The notes under the pieces: generated by a model
Databases searched by the model: none
Seen by the model: the letters and a program-made list of their open reading frames with translations, nothing else
Told to the model about the DNA's origin: nothing
Shown: positions 31,029-42,605 of the stretch, in pieces
How the letters are laid out: each line of letters begins with the position of its first letter
How positions within the stretch are numbered: position 1 is the stretch's first letter
Position numbers and translations under genes: made by a program
NCBI RefSeq assembly: GCF_027595985.1
Contig: NC_073311.1
Coordinates: forward strand, 51,685,292-51,749,291
Source: Sorex araneus
Taxonomy: Eukaryota; Chordata; Mammalia; Eulipotyphla; Soricidae
DNA length: 64,000 nt
Reading direction: 5' to 3'

Positions 31029-34000
31029 GTCACTATTTTGTTCTGTTTTCATGATCAAAAAGGGATGGGAAAAACTTAAGAAACTCTTTTCTAGTGTAAA
31101 TTTCCATTTTGTTTTAACTCTGAAGATTGTATTATGCTAATTTTTATTCTGACTTTTGTCTTATATTTTGTACAGAATTTCCATGGCACAGAATTGCAAT
31201 ATGTCTGGGAATTTTATATATATTTTTTCGGCTGGCAATCTCAATTTTAGGATATATGTGTGAGTATCAGTATGCACATTTTCATTTCCTGAAAATGAGT
31301 CAGGAAAAGAAAATACAATGTTTTAACTATTAAACTTTCCCTGAAGTATTGTTAAACTTAAGTTTTTATATAAATGTTTATAATGATGATGATCTTTAAA
31401 ATTTTTATGGGGAGATTTGGGACTGGAGAGTTAGTATAGTGGGTAGGGTGCTTTTCTGGCAGATGGCAGACCCCAGGTTCAATCTTTAGTATCCCATACG
31501 GTCTTCTGAGCCCCACCAGGAATGATCCCTGACTGAGCACAGAGACAGGAGCAAGGCCTGAGTAATGCTGGGTGTAGCCTCAAATCACACAAAAATATTT
31601 TTCATATGAAGATGATTTTTTAATTTTGTTTTCACCTAGATTTTGAAAGAAAATACAAAAATTACACCCACAATAGCACCAAACTGCTGATTTTTACAGT
31701 GTCATTTACTATATATTTGAGTTCACTTATTTTTCTAATGAGATTTTCATGGGCTGGATCAATAGCACAACGGTAGGGCATTTGCCTTGCATGTGGCTGA
31801 CCCGGGTTCGATTCCTCTGCCCCTCTCGGAGAGCCCGGCAAGCTATCAAGAGTATCTCGCCCGCATGGTAGAGCCTGGCAAGCTACCTGTGGTGTATTCG
31901 ATATGCCAGAAACAGTAACAACAAAGTCTCACAATGGAGACGTTACTGGTGCCCGCTCAAGCAAATTGATGAGCAACGGGATGACAGTGACATGACAGTG
32001 ATGAGATTTTCGTACAGTCAGAAAATTTGGTGAACTTTTATTTGAGATTATCACATTAAAATCATGATTGTCACAAAGAAAGATAATATGAAAAGATAAA
32101 TGCAAAATATTTTGCATAGCATTAAGTATTTTCCATCTGTAGCTATGTTTTTCATGTAATTTTAAATATTTTTGTACAAAACATTTCTTTTCAGTGTCTC
32201 TTTTCCTGATGTTATAAATTCTTTGGTTCACTCATTCAACAATTTTGAGTAGTTTGTATTGGTCTCAATTAGTGTATGGAAAACAAAGACACAAAATCTA
32301 AAATGGACATTGGTTATTAAATTTACTTTTTTAAATAAAGCAGTTTCTAAAGAGTAAGTTACTACATTTGGAGTAATAATGCTAGCTTTTTTTTAGTATA
32401 TGTACTGCTGAAGTGAGCACAGTAATAATGCTAGCTTAAAAAATTGTATTTAAACACCGTGGTTTATAAAGTTGTTCATAATACAGTTGTTTCCAGCAGT
32501 CAATGTTCCAGCACCAATCCCAACACCAGTATGACACTCCCTCCAACTTTGTTCCCCAGTTTCCCACCTACCTCCACACCTACCCCCTTAGCAGGCACTT
32601 AATTATTTTATATTGCCTGTCAGGACAAACTGGTAAGTGGAATTAAAAAAAAAATAACGTAGTAAAAGGAAGTTTGTGAAAATTGTTATATCGAACAATG
32701 GTGTTAAAATTGCTGACTGAGAATTTGCTGAGCTGTGCTAGTTGATCTTATGTGCTACCGTTTTTACTTTTTTTTTTTTAATAGCTTTTTGGGTCACACC
32801 TGGAGATGCATAGGGGTTAGTCCTGGCTCTGCGCTCAGGAATTACTCCTGGTGGTGCTCGGGGGACCATATGGGATGCTGGGAATCGAACCTGGGTCGAC
32901 GGCGTGCAAGGCAAACGCCCTACCCGCTGTGCTAACGCTCCCGTCCCCGTTTTTGCTTCTTGAGCTTAGTTGCTTCTATGCTACCTTCCCATCTAATTTG
33001 TTATCTCCTACTGGGTGGTCCATATTGTCGGGAGGCCCAGGACTCCAGGATCTGTAGCACCAGCATGATTCCCCACCTTCTCCCTCTCGAGGAGCCCCCA
33101 GAGTTTTTAGTCTGAAGACTGGTGTACCCCGTGAGTTTTCCATCAGCTCGGCATCTCTTCCAAGATTAGTCGTGAAGCTGTTAAGCTGGGCTTTTCCATG
33201 GTGGCAGCTATGGGATGTGGGTGTGGCTGCTGGGACTTTGGGCAGTAAGGGTGATAGAGGGAAGCTGCGTATTCCCATTCTGAGAAACTCCCAGTTTCCA
33301 GCCCCCAAGCCAGTGTACCTGGGAAGTTTTGTTGTTTTGGCATCTCTTCAGAGATTAGTTGTGAAGCAGTGAAGCTTGGCCATGTGTATGGTGGGGGCTG
33401 TGGCATGTGGGTATGGGTGTGTCTTCTGGAGCTTCAGCGGGACAGATGCTCAGCCCCCTCCCCCCCCACTGAGGGGGTCTCAGAGTTTTCAGCCTGAAGA
33501 CAGGTTACCAGTGAGTTTCATTGGCTTCCCTTAGTATGCCTTCTGAGATTAGTTGTGAAGTTGTGAAGTTGGCTATTTGCATGGCAGCAGCTATCAATAA
33601 TGCTAACTTTTAAAATAAACTTTATTAGTTATGGGATAGTAAAGATATCAGTGAATGGTGTATAATAGCCTCAGCTTGGGAAAGCATTCCTGTACGTTAT
33701 ACTAACTGACAAGATGTAAATGACACAGGAGCAATTTAGGGAGATCAGCATGTAGAAGACTTATGAAGCTGTAAAGAACAGCTGAAAAAAGTGATAAAGT
33801 TAGATATGAAAAAATTAATTTCTGGCCAAATGAAAGATGTGGGTAGAAGTGGGTTTGGGTTAGCACACATCATGAAGGTTGTTTTGTGTTTGAAAAATGC
33901 ATATTTTCTCGTTAATGCAAATGAATGTATTCAAGGATTTACATGAAGGGACAACATATATGCAACACGAGCAGTTATGAATTTCTGGAAGGTAATTTTG

Positions 34001-34563
34001 AACAGATTGGAAACTGTTTTTTTAATTTTATTTTTTTTAAAGGAGTCTATTAGTAATAAGGATTAGTGACAATGGAAGAATTAGGATCATGAAAGAAATA
34101 AGGATAGGAAACATGAACATATATATAAATCCTAAAACTGTTAGGCTATACATTTCTTTCTAGAGTTGTATTTGTGGTAACAAAGGACGTGAAAGACTGT
34201 ACAATTGATATTTGTTTTTTACAAATAAATATGTAATTTTGCAGATAGCTGCTGGGTTCAAGAAGAAGTGGAGTAATACTCTGTTATATGACGAACCTTT
34301 TGTGGGTTTTTACAATATTCATCCATTTAATGACTCAAAACTTTCAGTTTTCATATTTCTGTAGAGCTTTTTCAAACACATTATTTTTGGGCCTTTTGGG
34401 TCACGCCCAGCAATGCTCAGGGGTTACTCCTGACTCTGTACTCAGGAATCCTGGAAGTGCTCAAGGGACTATATGGAATGCCGGGCATGGAACCTGGATG
34501 GGCCTCGTGCAAGTCAAACTTACTCTACCTGGTGTACGATGGCTCTGGTCCTTCTCAGAGACT

Positions 34564-34611
<48 letters not shown>

Positions 34612-37600
34612 ACCAGAGAAGGTCTGAACTCTGAGCTCTTTCTTGCTGCTCACTAATTGAACTCATTATCACTTATATTAAACATAAACTCATGATCTTT
34701 TCTTTCTGAAGACAAATGCAACGGCCTTAATTCTTGTGCTATCTCTATAGCCCAGCTGGGTATGTTAGAATTAGGAGAAATGAGAATAATAAAGTGATCT
34801 TAGTTAGCCATTTATAATAATAACCTTAAACTATGATTTGAAGTTTTTCAGAAGTGTGAAAATGTGGCCAGCCTAGAAGGAAATATTACTTTCACATCAG
34901 AAGTTAAATATCATTCAACACTGACAACATTTACAGGTACGTATTAAATACTTAAACTAACAGACTTACCATTTCTATTCATGGCATTATTGCTTTCTGT
35001 ATCAGTTTTAATTAAAAAAATTTGCACCAAACTTTTGCAGGATATTTAATTTGGCTAAAATTTTGCACTAAATATATTCTCCTTATTATAGTGAAACGAA
35101 TGAAAAATTTTTACAAAAAGAATCTCCTATTACATGGTAACAATGATATAGTTATTTTAACATTTTATGTTTGTGGACATATTTCATTAGTGTAAATACT
35201 TTGGAATTTCTAATATTATATATATTGGCTTGGATGAACTAATCTCTGTGGAAAATCTGCTTCATGTCACTGAAACTTATTTGTATTTGAGAATTCAGTA
35301 TTGCTGAATGCAAACTTAATAATGCCCTGGTCTGTCAGAGAATCTGGCTCATGTCTATTCTTCCCTTTCAAAATTACCATAAGATCTCTTCATAACAATG
35401 CTTTTTGGATACAGGGCATTCACATATTCTCTGCTTATTCAGCATGAATGAAGCAACAAAACAGATCAGAAATACAGATGTAGGACCATATACTAAGAGA
35501 ATGAGGTGCATGTTTTTTTTTTTTTATTGAATCACCATGTGGAAAGTTACAAAGCTTCAGGCTTAAGTCTCAGTTATACAATGCTTGAACAACCATCCCT
35601 TCACCAGTGCACATATTCCACCACCAAAAAAAAAAAAACCCAAAACCCCAGTATACTTCCCCCCCACCTCTGCCTGTGTAGCTGATAAATTTCACTTTAC
35701 TTTCTCTTTACTTTGGGATAATCCTGGTTTGAATCCTTCTTTCAAATCCTTGGTACCATATATGGTCCCACAAGCACTGCTAGGAGTGACCTTGAGCTCA
35801 GAGCTAGGAGCAACCTCTGAGCGCTGTCAAATGTGGCTCCAAAATTGTTCACGTCTGTATATGGTCCTACGATAGAGAATAAATGTGACTTTTGTTTTCA
35901 AGGTAAACAAAATCCATCTGCTGTTTGTCATGGAAAATGGTCTTGCTGCATCAAAGACTGTTACTACATTTCAACTGAAAAGATAACTTGGGAGGAAAGT
36001 AAGAGGTCCTGCCAAAGCCATGGTGCTAGTCTTCTTAAGATTGATGACAAGGAGGAGCAGGTACATCTGTTAACACTAAGTGCTGATAAGCTTGCCTCTC
36101 TTGGGTTACAGTGAGTGTTTAGGTGTTTCTCCTATAATTGACAGATGGGACTTGTACATATGTGTACAGACTGACCTATTGTGAAGATATAGTAGAGATC
36201 TGGAGGAACCATTGCTTGAACCACAAAAATAGCTCTGCTGTGGGTTCCATGAAGTGACTTTCAGTGTTTTCATGATATGGGAGGCTTTCCCATCTTTTAC
36301 TTAATCAGACTGCTTAGTTGTTAGTATCTTTTTGCTAACACAAGACACCCCCCCCCAAAAGTCTTAACTGATATAAGAAGCCTTAAAGTGGAACTTCTTA
36401 GTGTCCTGAGCCTTGCTATTTCACTGTTGATAGTTGATTGAGTTTCACTTTCTTTTTCTTTCTTTTTGCTTTTTTGGTCACACCCAGCAGTGCCCGGGGT
36501 TTACTCCTGGTTCTGCACTCAGGAATTACCCCTGGCGGTCCTCAGGGGACTATATGGAATGCTGGGAATTGAACCCTGGTTGGCTGCATGCAAGGCAAAC
36601 ACCCTATCCGCTGTGCTATTGCTCCAGCCTTGGTTAGGGTTCACTTTCAAGGGAAGATGAATTTCTGTTATGATCATGGGAAAATTAGACACAAATACAA
36701 AGATCATGAATATAAATGGAATGATTCTTCAAAATTGACATTTGTTCTACTTATAATCCAAAGGAATAGTGGAAAATTTCTGTTCTAGAAGGAAAAAATC
36801 TAGATTACATTTTGCTATCTAATAAGAATTGAATAAGTCAACATAAAGTCAATGTAGAGACAATATTGGGTCACTTTGTTTTTGTGAATTTACTTCTGAT
36901 ACAATTTAGATACCAAATTGCATTGATAATATTTAGTCCTTAAAAAGTGGCCTATCTTAGCATCTGAACAGTAGCACTGTTGTGCCATTGTTCGATTTGC
37001 TCAAGCGGGCACTAGTAACATCTCCATTATGAGACTTGTTGTTACTATTTTTGGCATATCAAATACACCACGGGTAGTATGCCAGGCTCTTCCAAGTGGG
37101 CAGGATACTCTCGGTAGCTTGCCGAGAGGGACAGAGGAATTGAATCCTGGTCAGCCGTGTGCAAGGCAAACTCCCTACCCGCTGTGCCCAGTAAGTAGCT
37201 TTACTTTTCTTATTTCTGAATCCTTTATTTAAATAGCAGCATAACCCTTCACTATAAAATATTAATTTGCAATTATAAAAATTTTATTTAGACAACATGA
37301 TTTACAAACTTTTTGACACTAGTTTCAGATGCAATGTTCCCCACTCCAATCCTACTGCTAGTTTCTGCATTCCTCCACCAATGACCCCAACTTCTCTTCC
37401 ATCCCCCAACCTGTCTGTCGACAGACACACGTTTTATGTTATACCCCATTATTGGAACACCACCAGTACCACACTAGTGTCCAAACTCACCATCCTGTAT
37501 CTTGTAGTTCCCTCATCCCATTTCACCACTATCAAACTTCCTCTTTTAAAATTTTCATTTCTTTTGGCAGAGTCTAAGGGTTTGATTTCCTTGGAAACTG

Positions 37601-38287
37601 TCCTTTCTTGATAATACTTCTTTATAAGACCATATATGAGTAACATTGATTTTTTTAAAAATGTAAATTACTTGTCTTTTTGCATTCTTCAGTTTTCTTT
37701 TCTTTTTCTCAGTGGGAGAAAATATATGTATACTGTACGTCTGAGAAAGGGTATGCATTTTTCAATTATTTTTTTAAAAAAGAAGTTCTAAATTTAGTGC
37801 AGTCACACATATCTACTACATTCCATGGAGATTTTTAAAACTTTCATATTATCACTGCTTTGTACTTCTCATGGTCACTACCATTTGAGTGACAAATTCA
37901 CTCGTAATTCCCACTTGTATTTCTTTCTGCCCAGTAGAGAAGTTGGTGCCTGCTCTACTTATTATTGCAGTATTTGTGTATATATGTGTGTGTATATATA
38001 TTTATATATATATTCCACTAGTCCTCTTTAGGTAAGTGTTATACTGTTATTATGAACAATGTAATTTATTTTATTTTCCCACAGAGATTTATTCAATCAC
38101 AAATTAAAAATGATTATTGGATTGGATTACATAAAGAAGGCAAGAATAAGTCCTGGCTGTGGTTGGATAACTCAGGTGTTCTTCAGCATCTGTGAGTTTC
38201 AATTTATTAGACTTTGTAAAAAATACAAACGTCGAGCACTTGCGAGGGGGTTATGTGTGTGTTGTATTGTTCACAAGCTCTCAGGGT

Positions 38288-38328
<41 letters not shown>

Positions 38329-40962
38329 CTCGTGTTCGGTGCTCTCCAGCCGCTGTGTAGAGACGGGATCGGGATGGCTCCTCCTATGTGCTCTTGCTTC
38401 TATGTGTGCTGCTGTGCTCTCTGTGTCTGTCTCTCTATCTCTGTTTCTGTCTCTGTAGTCTCTCCTCTGGTCTCTTCCGACCTCTCTCTGTCTCTGCTTC
38501 TGTGTCTTCTTTCTGCTTTTGTGTCTTCCCTCTTGCTTCTGTGCCTTCTCCTTGCTTCTGTCTTGCCTCTGTCTCTTCTCTCTCTGTCTTCTCTGATGCT
38601 TCTCTCTTGCCTCTCTCCCCTCTACCACGTACAGTCTTAGTTTATACAGCAATTACATAGGGTGGTGACACAAAGGTGGGCTGAACATTAACAAATCAAC
38701 AAAGAGGAGTAAGACCATTTCTTCAGGAGATTAACAAAATCTCATCTAAGGAGATTATTCCAGATTACTAGGAGATCTGCTAAATGGTAGGATCAAAACA
38801 AGGGTGTGTGGCTTTTTTCCCTCCTCAGCTAGTAATCCACTTAAATTGTTATACTAAATTTACTTCTAATATTTCTAGCAATGTCATTCTGTATGAGCAC
38901 AGTAAGAGATATATCAGACTTAAAGTTTGGTTCTTCCTGAGGTCAGGTTAGTCTTCTTAACTCCATCAGGGTCCTAGTCTTGTCATTACTTTTGGATCAT
39001 GACAACATTTGTCTATGACCATGTTCTCAATTTATAGTTGAGTATTGCAGTGCTTTGGCCTGGCCCATTTTGATGCCAGGGTAGAGCACAGCTTGTCCTG
39101 GGTCCATTCTGTCCCTCTTCAAGACCCTGCTTTTGGGGTGCTAGGAACTAAGGGCAACTAAGTTGAGAAAGCAGATGCCCGGGAGTAAATATTATTGGAG
39201 TCAATCAGCTCCCAGATTATAAAGTATATTCACTGTCTTCCTGTGTCCATACAGAAAGGACATTGCTTTAAGGTAAACTAAGTTCCCTGCCGCAAGGCTA
39301 AAAGAACAAACCCATAGTTATCCTACAGACTTCTCTTTCCGTTTCTTTCTCAGTAACCTATTCATGAATTACCAGTAGACCAAGAAAAGATTCTCATTAA
39401 AAAAAAATGTATATCTTGATTCTATGGATCTTACATTGTAATGCAGGGATGGAAGAGGTAGTAAAGAATGAAGGACAGTAGAAGAAATAAGACATATGTC
39501 ATAAAATTACCTGTCGGCCCTTGTTTCTAAATCACGAAGCACCTTTTTATATAGTGGTAAGAAAGAGAAATTTCACTCTTTTAAGCAGACTGTTCAGGTC
39601 AGCCTTCTCCAAGTAGCAAGAGCAGTAGATATCTTAGTAACTGTTGTGGCAACTTGGTGTAGAATATTCTAGCAGGACCAGAGGTGGTGGAAAGACCCTG
39701 AGGTGTGAGTGTTTGCAGTGTGCTTGAAGGAATGGCAAGAGGCCTGGACCGCAGGATTCATCTATCAGTGGAGAGAGGCCAAGGTTAAAAATTCATGGTA
39801 AAACATACAGGACATCAGATATGTAAACCTAAGAGAACATGGCAGTAGGGGACAGAGCCACAGTGAAGCAGGCAGGAGGAGAGTGATAGTGCTTTGCACA
39901 CGGCTTACCTGCATTCAAGCTCAGGGACCCTTTATGGTCCCTTGAAGTAACCCCTGAGCACTGCCGGGTGTGTTCATAAAGCAAAACCAAACAAAAAACA
40001 AGCAAAAAGGAGGATTTCCAATCTGCAAAACATGTACTCAGCCAATTGAGCTATCTTTCTGGACCCCAGCATTGCAAACGTAGTGTGCTCACTGACTTTG
40101 GCGCACAATTTCTGAAGTTTAGCTTATATTTGTTTGATAATTCTACTTAATGATTAGAAAGTTACAGGAATGAGCATTTTGGTACAGTATTATGAAGCTC
40201 AAAAGAGAGGAATGTGCTAGGATGTAATGTAATTTGGGCTCATATCCAGTGGATATCCATTCTGAGACCAGAATTGATCTTCAGGAAGACCAAGGAATGA
40301 GACCGGGAGCATCCACATGTTCACGGTATAGTTAAGATAATGGGTAGGTGAGAGAACCATAAAACATTACTGAGAAAAGTGGTTAAGGAGAAGAAAAAGC
40401 ATCTAGGGTGTATTAATTAGAAGTGTTATTAACATCCAAAGTGGAATTTAAAAGGTTGATGAGTTTTCATTGATCACTTAAAATGTATATAATGGCCTTC
40501 TATACTAAAAATTAATCTGTCATAGGAAGCTTAACTTTCCATCTAATATGTTGTGTAACAAAAGTTGTTATATTAAACCATCCCCAGAAGTTCCAGACAG
40601 AAAGAAATTTCAAATTTATCTGTTTAAACTTATATACATTTCATTCTTTACTTTTTTAGCCTTTTTGCATATATCCAATCATTGACCATATTTTTGTTTA
40701 TTTTTGATAAAATTACACTTAAGTTGTTGCAACAATATATCTGTTAAAGTTTTTGTATGCTTTGGAAAATTAAACTCATATTTAAATATTTGATAATTTC
40801 TACTCTACAAATTAATTTCTAATTACATATGTTCTTTGATGCAGATGTTTTCAGCTTTCGCCTAAAAACAGTGACAATTGTGGATACATCAAGTCGTCAT
40901 GCATGTCTACTGGCAATTGTGTTAGAAAGATTCGTTACATTTGTGAGAAGAAGTCTTATTAG
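30938..40962 (+). CDS. KLR gene 2: C-type lectin-like receptor, activating-type layout
   Basis: Type II membrane receptor, predicted 216 residues. Exons: 30938-31028, 31176-31259, 34844-34936, 35903-36060, 38085-38191, 40845-40962 (651 nt), phases 1, 1, 1, 0, 2, open to TAG. Two linked differences from gene 3 stand out. The residue aligned with the ITIM tyrosine is Cys8 (TGT; I-E-C-V-E-L). An arginine (Arg49, CGG at 31229-31231) lies inside the membrane segment. Known activating KLRs (for example activating Ly49 and NKG2 forms) lack a working ITIM and pair a basic TM residue with an acidic adaptor such as DAP12 or DAP10. By analogy this is an activating partner of gene 3. The adaptor is inferred, not seen. 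The stem has an N-I-T sequon and the CTLD an N-K-S sequon. Subfamily unresolved. Confidence 0.9.
31176..31259 (+). CDS. Gene 2 exon: transmembrane segment with arginine
   Basis: Acceptor GTACAG, donor GTGAGT, 84 nt. Encodes F-P-W-H-R, then I-A-I-C-L-G-I-L-Y-I-F-F-R-L-A-I-S-I-L-G-Y-M. The Arg sits about midway in the hydrophobic run. The junction codon is Glu instead of Gly in its paralogues. Confidence 0.95.
31420..31596 (+). repeat. Diverged SOR-type SINE, sense
   Basis: ACTGGAGAGTTAGTATAGTG head, CAGGTTCAATC B box, in gene 2 intron 2. Confidence 0.75.
31749..32000 (+). repeat. Long SINE family with target-site duplication
   Basis: GGGCTGGATCAATAGCACAA head to GGGATGACAGTGACATGAC end. Flanked by ATGAGATTTTC at 31738-31748 and 32001-32011. 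Confidence 0.92.
32012..32449. other. Gene 2 intron 2, unannotated part
   Basis: AT-rich. A short direct repeat AGTAATAATGCTAGCTT occurs at about 32375 and 32421. Confidence 0.35.
32455..32625 (-). repeat. L1-like 3' end, antisense
   Basis: TATAAAGTTGTTCATAATAC then CCAGCACCAATCCCAACACC, same family as 1620-1835 and 37275-37420. Confidence 0.5.
32768..32947 (-). repeat. SOR-type SINE, antisense
   Basis: CTTTTTGGGTCACACCTGGA start, GAATCGAACC reversed B box, GCTAACGCTCCCGTCCCC end. Confidence 0.9.
33060..33580. repeat. Degenerate ~190-base tandem repeat
   Basis: Three imperfect units near 33065-33195, 33285-33380 and 33465-33575, each with CAGAGTTTT-AG-CTGAAGAC, a GTGAGTTTT-like part and AGATTAGT(C/T)GTGAAG. 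Not coding. VNTR-like, and possibly the body of the adjacent L1-like element. Confidence 0.65.
33600..34381. other. Gene 2 intron 2, right part
   Basis: AT-rich. Weakly resembles gene 3 intron 2 (49740-50200). No exon seen. Confidence 0.35.
34382..34551 (-). repeat. SOR-type SINE, antisense
   Basis: CTTTTGGGTCACGCCCAGCA core; right end mutated. Confidence 0.8.
34567..34610. repeat. (CT)22 microsatellite
   Basis: Uninterrupted CT run next to a SINE, about 230 bases before the gene 2 stem exon. Confidence 0.97.
34844..34936 (+). CDS. Gene 2 exon: stem
   Basis: Acceptor TTTGAAG, donor GTACGT; 93 nt, phase 1 to 1. F-F-Q-K-C-E-N, an N-I-T sequon and S/T-rich residues. Three codons longer than in genes 1 and 3. 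The alternative CAG acceptor eight bases in would give a TAA at once. Confidence 0.85.
35510..35705 (-). repeat. L1-like 3' end, antisense
   Basis: ATTGAATCACCATGTGGAAA, CCATCCCTTCACCAGTGCAC, an A-rich interruption, then GTGTAGCTGATAAATTTCAC. Same 3' end as the GC-rich composite family. Confidence 0.75.
35755..35842 (+). repeat. Partial SOR-type SINE, sense
   Basis: ATATGGTCCCACAAGCACTG to AAATGTGGCTCC, ending just before gene 2 CTLD-1. The open frame crossing into the exon is accidental. Confidence 0.6.
35903..36060 (+). CDS. Gene 2 exon: CTLD part 1
   Basis: Acceptor TTCAAG, donor GTACAT; 158 nt, phase 1 to 0. V-C-H-G-K-W-S-C-C, D-C-Y-Y-I-S, I-T-W-E-E-S-K-R-S-C and L-L-K-I-D-D-K-E-E-Q. 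Confidence 0.95.
36448..36632 (-). repeat. SOR-type SINE, antisense
   Basis: TTTTTTGGTCACACCCAGCA start, GCTATTGCTCCAGCC end, in intron 4. Confidence 0.9.
36970..37189 (-). repeat. Long SINE family, antisense
   Basis: TTGTTCGATTTGCTCAAGCG to CTACCCGCTGTGCCCA. Reverse of 31749-32000. Confidence 0.85.
37275..37420 (-). repeat. L1-like 3' end, antisense
   Basis: ACAACATGATTTACAAACTT and CCTCCACCAATGACCCC. Degraded. Confidence 0.5.
38085..38191 (+). CDS. Gene 2 exon: CTLD part 2
   Basis: Acceptor CCCACAG, donor GTGAGT; 107 nt, phase 0 to 2. R-F-I-Q-S-Q, YWIGLH, an N-K-S sequon and W-L-W-L-D-N. Confidence 0.95.
38285..38640. repeat. Long polypyrimidine (CT)-rich tract
   Basis: (CT)19 at 38290-38327, followed by about 300 bases of CTCTGTCTC-type sequence, starting 100 bases after the gene 2 CTLD-2 donor. 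Arg/Glu-rich frames on the other strand are artefacts. Confidence 0.9.
38641..39350 (-). repeat. Possible LTR-type element, antisense
   Basis: On the minus strand a TATAAA-containing region (38639-38660) precedes the GA-rich tract. Upstream sequence is unique-looking. No counterpart exists in gene 1 or 3 intron 5. LTR nature is a guess from layout. Confidence 0.3.
39360..40500 (+). other. Gene 2 intron 5, conserved part
   Basis: Resembles gene 3 intron 5 (55480-55760) and the intergenic stretch 44690-45760. Landmarks include the ATTGTAATGCAGGGATG region and the GAATGAGCATTTTGGT region. It holds a diverged sense SINE at 39868-40010. Confidence 0.5.
40845..40962 (+). CDS. Gene 2 exon: CTLD part 3 and stop
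   Basis: Acceptor GATGCAG; phase 2 entry. C-F-Q-L-S, D-N-C-G-Y-I, a short segment with C-M-S-T-G-N-C, then seven residues and Y-I-C-E-K-K-S-Y-TAG. It has two more cysteines than gene 3 in this part. Confidence 0.95.
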
Positions 40963-40998
40963 CCTTATAATTAAAAGGTTATTATAATTTTAAGTTTT

Positions 40999-41004
40999 AA
41001 TAAA
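40999..41004 (+). promoter_or_regulatory. Gene 2 poly(A) signal AATAAA
   Basis: Canonical hexamer 37 bases after the stop codon. Confidence 0.6.
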
Positions 41005-41154
41005 GTATAAATACCCTCAACTTTTTTTTGTGAAATTGCAAGAATCACCAAGTTACATTGCATGAAAATAATTCTTTTTGAGTAAAAAATTTAGAAGTTT
41101 CTTTAATAGTTAGATTTAATTTTGTTAGTGCATGGGTCAAAAAAGAGAAACTTT

Positions 41155-41935
41155 TGTTTTTTTAATTGAATCACCCTGAGAACAGTCACAAAGCTTTCAG
41201 GTTTAAGTCTCGGTCATACAATGATCAAACACCCATCCCTTCACCAGTGCACATGTTCCACCACCAGGAACCCCAGTATACCTCCCATCCCACGACTCCC
41301 CCTGTCTGTGTGGCAGATGATTTCCACTTTACTCTCTCTCTACTTTGATTACATTCAATTTTTCGACAGAAGACCCACCATTATTATTTGGAAATTTCCC
41401 CCATAATCAGACCTGCCGAAAAGACATCATTAGATAATTTGTTTTCTATTGCTGATAATGAAGAGGATACAATGTCTAGATTTCTGGTGTATGATATTTG
41501 GATTGATGGTATTTTTGTAATTAAGATCGGAGGGATTTCTGCCAAAAGCCCCTGGGTTCTGAGATTGGTTTGTGTGCCCCTGGGATCACCGCCATTCAGG
41601 AGCCGGTGGAGCCGTTTGTGGGCAGCAACTTGGGATCTCGTCAGGACGGGGAGAGGGGCCAGTTCCACTCCCCATCCTTAGAGGCCCCACACATCTTGTC
41701 ACTGCAAGCTCGTACTTCTCTGTCGGATAGGTTCTGAAAGATGGTGGTCACCATGCTGCCGCCGAGGGGAAAAGGCAGGAGGGATGGCATGGGGCCATAG
41801 TTTAATTCACAGTCCAGAAGCATTTCTGGGTTCTGAGATTGGTTTGTGTGCTTCTGGGATCATGGCTGTTCAGTAGCAGAGGACCCATTTGTGGGCAGCA
41901 ACTCGGGGTCTCATCAGGGTGGGGAGAAGAAAAAA
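41155..41935 (-). repeat. GC-rich composite retroposon, antisense
   Basis: ATTGAATCACCCTGAGAACA start, CATCCCTTCACCAGTGCACA, then a GC-rich body in which GGTTCTGAGATTGGTTTGTG occurs twice (41553 and 41829). Confidence 0.7.
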
Positions 41936-42164
41936 AGAAACATTTTTAAAGATAAAAACAAAAAAAATTCTGTTTGCTATCTTTCCCAATATTCACTTAG
42001 TTTACGTCTCAAAGGCAATCATGTAACCAGTTTCATAATTTTTTCCAGAGATAACTTAGGGAATTATGTCATATTCATACATCTACTAACCTAGGTATTA
42101 AACTGCTAACATAGTCTTAGTTATTTTTTGATTAAAAAATTTCCTTTGCAGATTTTTTTCATGT

Positions 42165-42605
42165 AAGTTCATCGGGGATTGCCTTACATAAATAGTTGTA
42201 GGTCATACTAATATTTACTCTATCAGTTTTATTTTAAAAGATGTCCAAAATTTTGCAATTGTATAAAAATGTTACAACAAATAACGCCTTTTGCAAGATA
42301 ATATTCTATGGAGAGTATCTATCTAGTAAATCTAAGACAGTTAAAATTCTTTAATTAAATTGAAAAATAAAAACATACTATTTTAATTTTTAAATTTATA
42401 CATGTGAATTTATAGAATCCATATGTAAATTAAGTTGAATTTATATTTAATAACTGTCAGATACAAATTACACATTATTCATATCCAGATGTTAAAGTAT
42501 CCTCTTGATCACAGACTTCTCACTAGTATGTTATTGATTTTTGACAATAAAATCTTCATAATAATAAGGTATCTTGGTTTATTTAAACCAACATTTCCCC
42601 TTAAT
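42165..42605 (+). other. Conserved 3' flank of gene 2
   Basis: ATAGTTGTAGGTCATACTAA and the AATAAAATCTTCATAATAA region match flanks of genes 1 and 3 (57675-57710 is closest). Noncoding. Confidence 0.45.

Noticed and set aside
31127-31333. Single-exon ORF reading past the gene 2 TM exon
   Set aside because: A GTGAGT donor at 31260 in the same place in all three genes ends the exon.
34852-34936. Stem exon of gene 2 starting after the TTTTTCAG site
   Set aside because: It would put a stop at the junction codon; starting at TTTGAAG keeps the frame and gives the F-F-Q start shared by all three genes.
35585-36114. Continuous open frames leading into gene 2 CTLD-1
   Set aside because: Upstream part is antisense L1-like and SINE sequence; the real exon starts at 35903 after TTCAAG.
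38281-38660. Arg/Glu-rich and Leu/Ser-rich frames
   Set aside because: Translation of the CT/GA-rich tract; no splice or conservation support.
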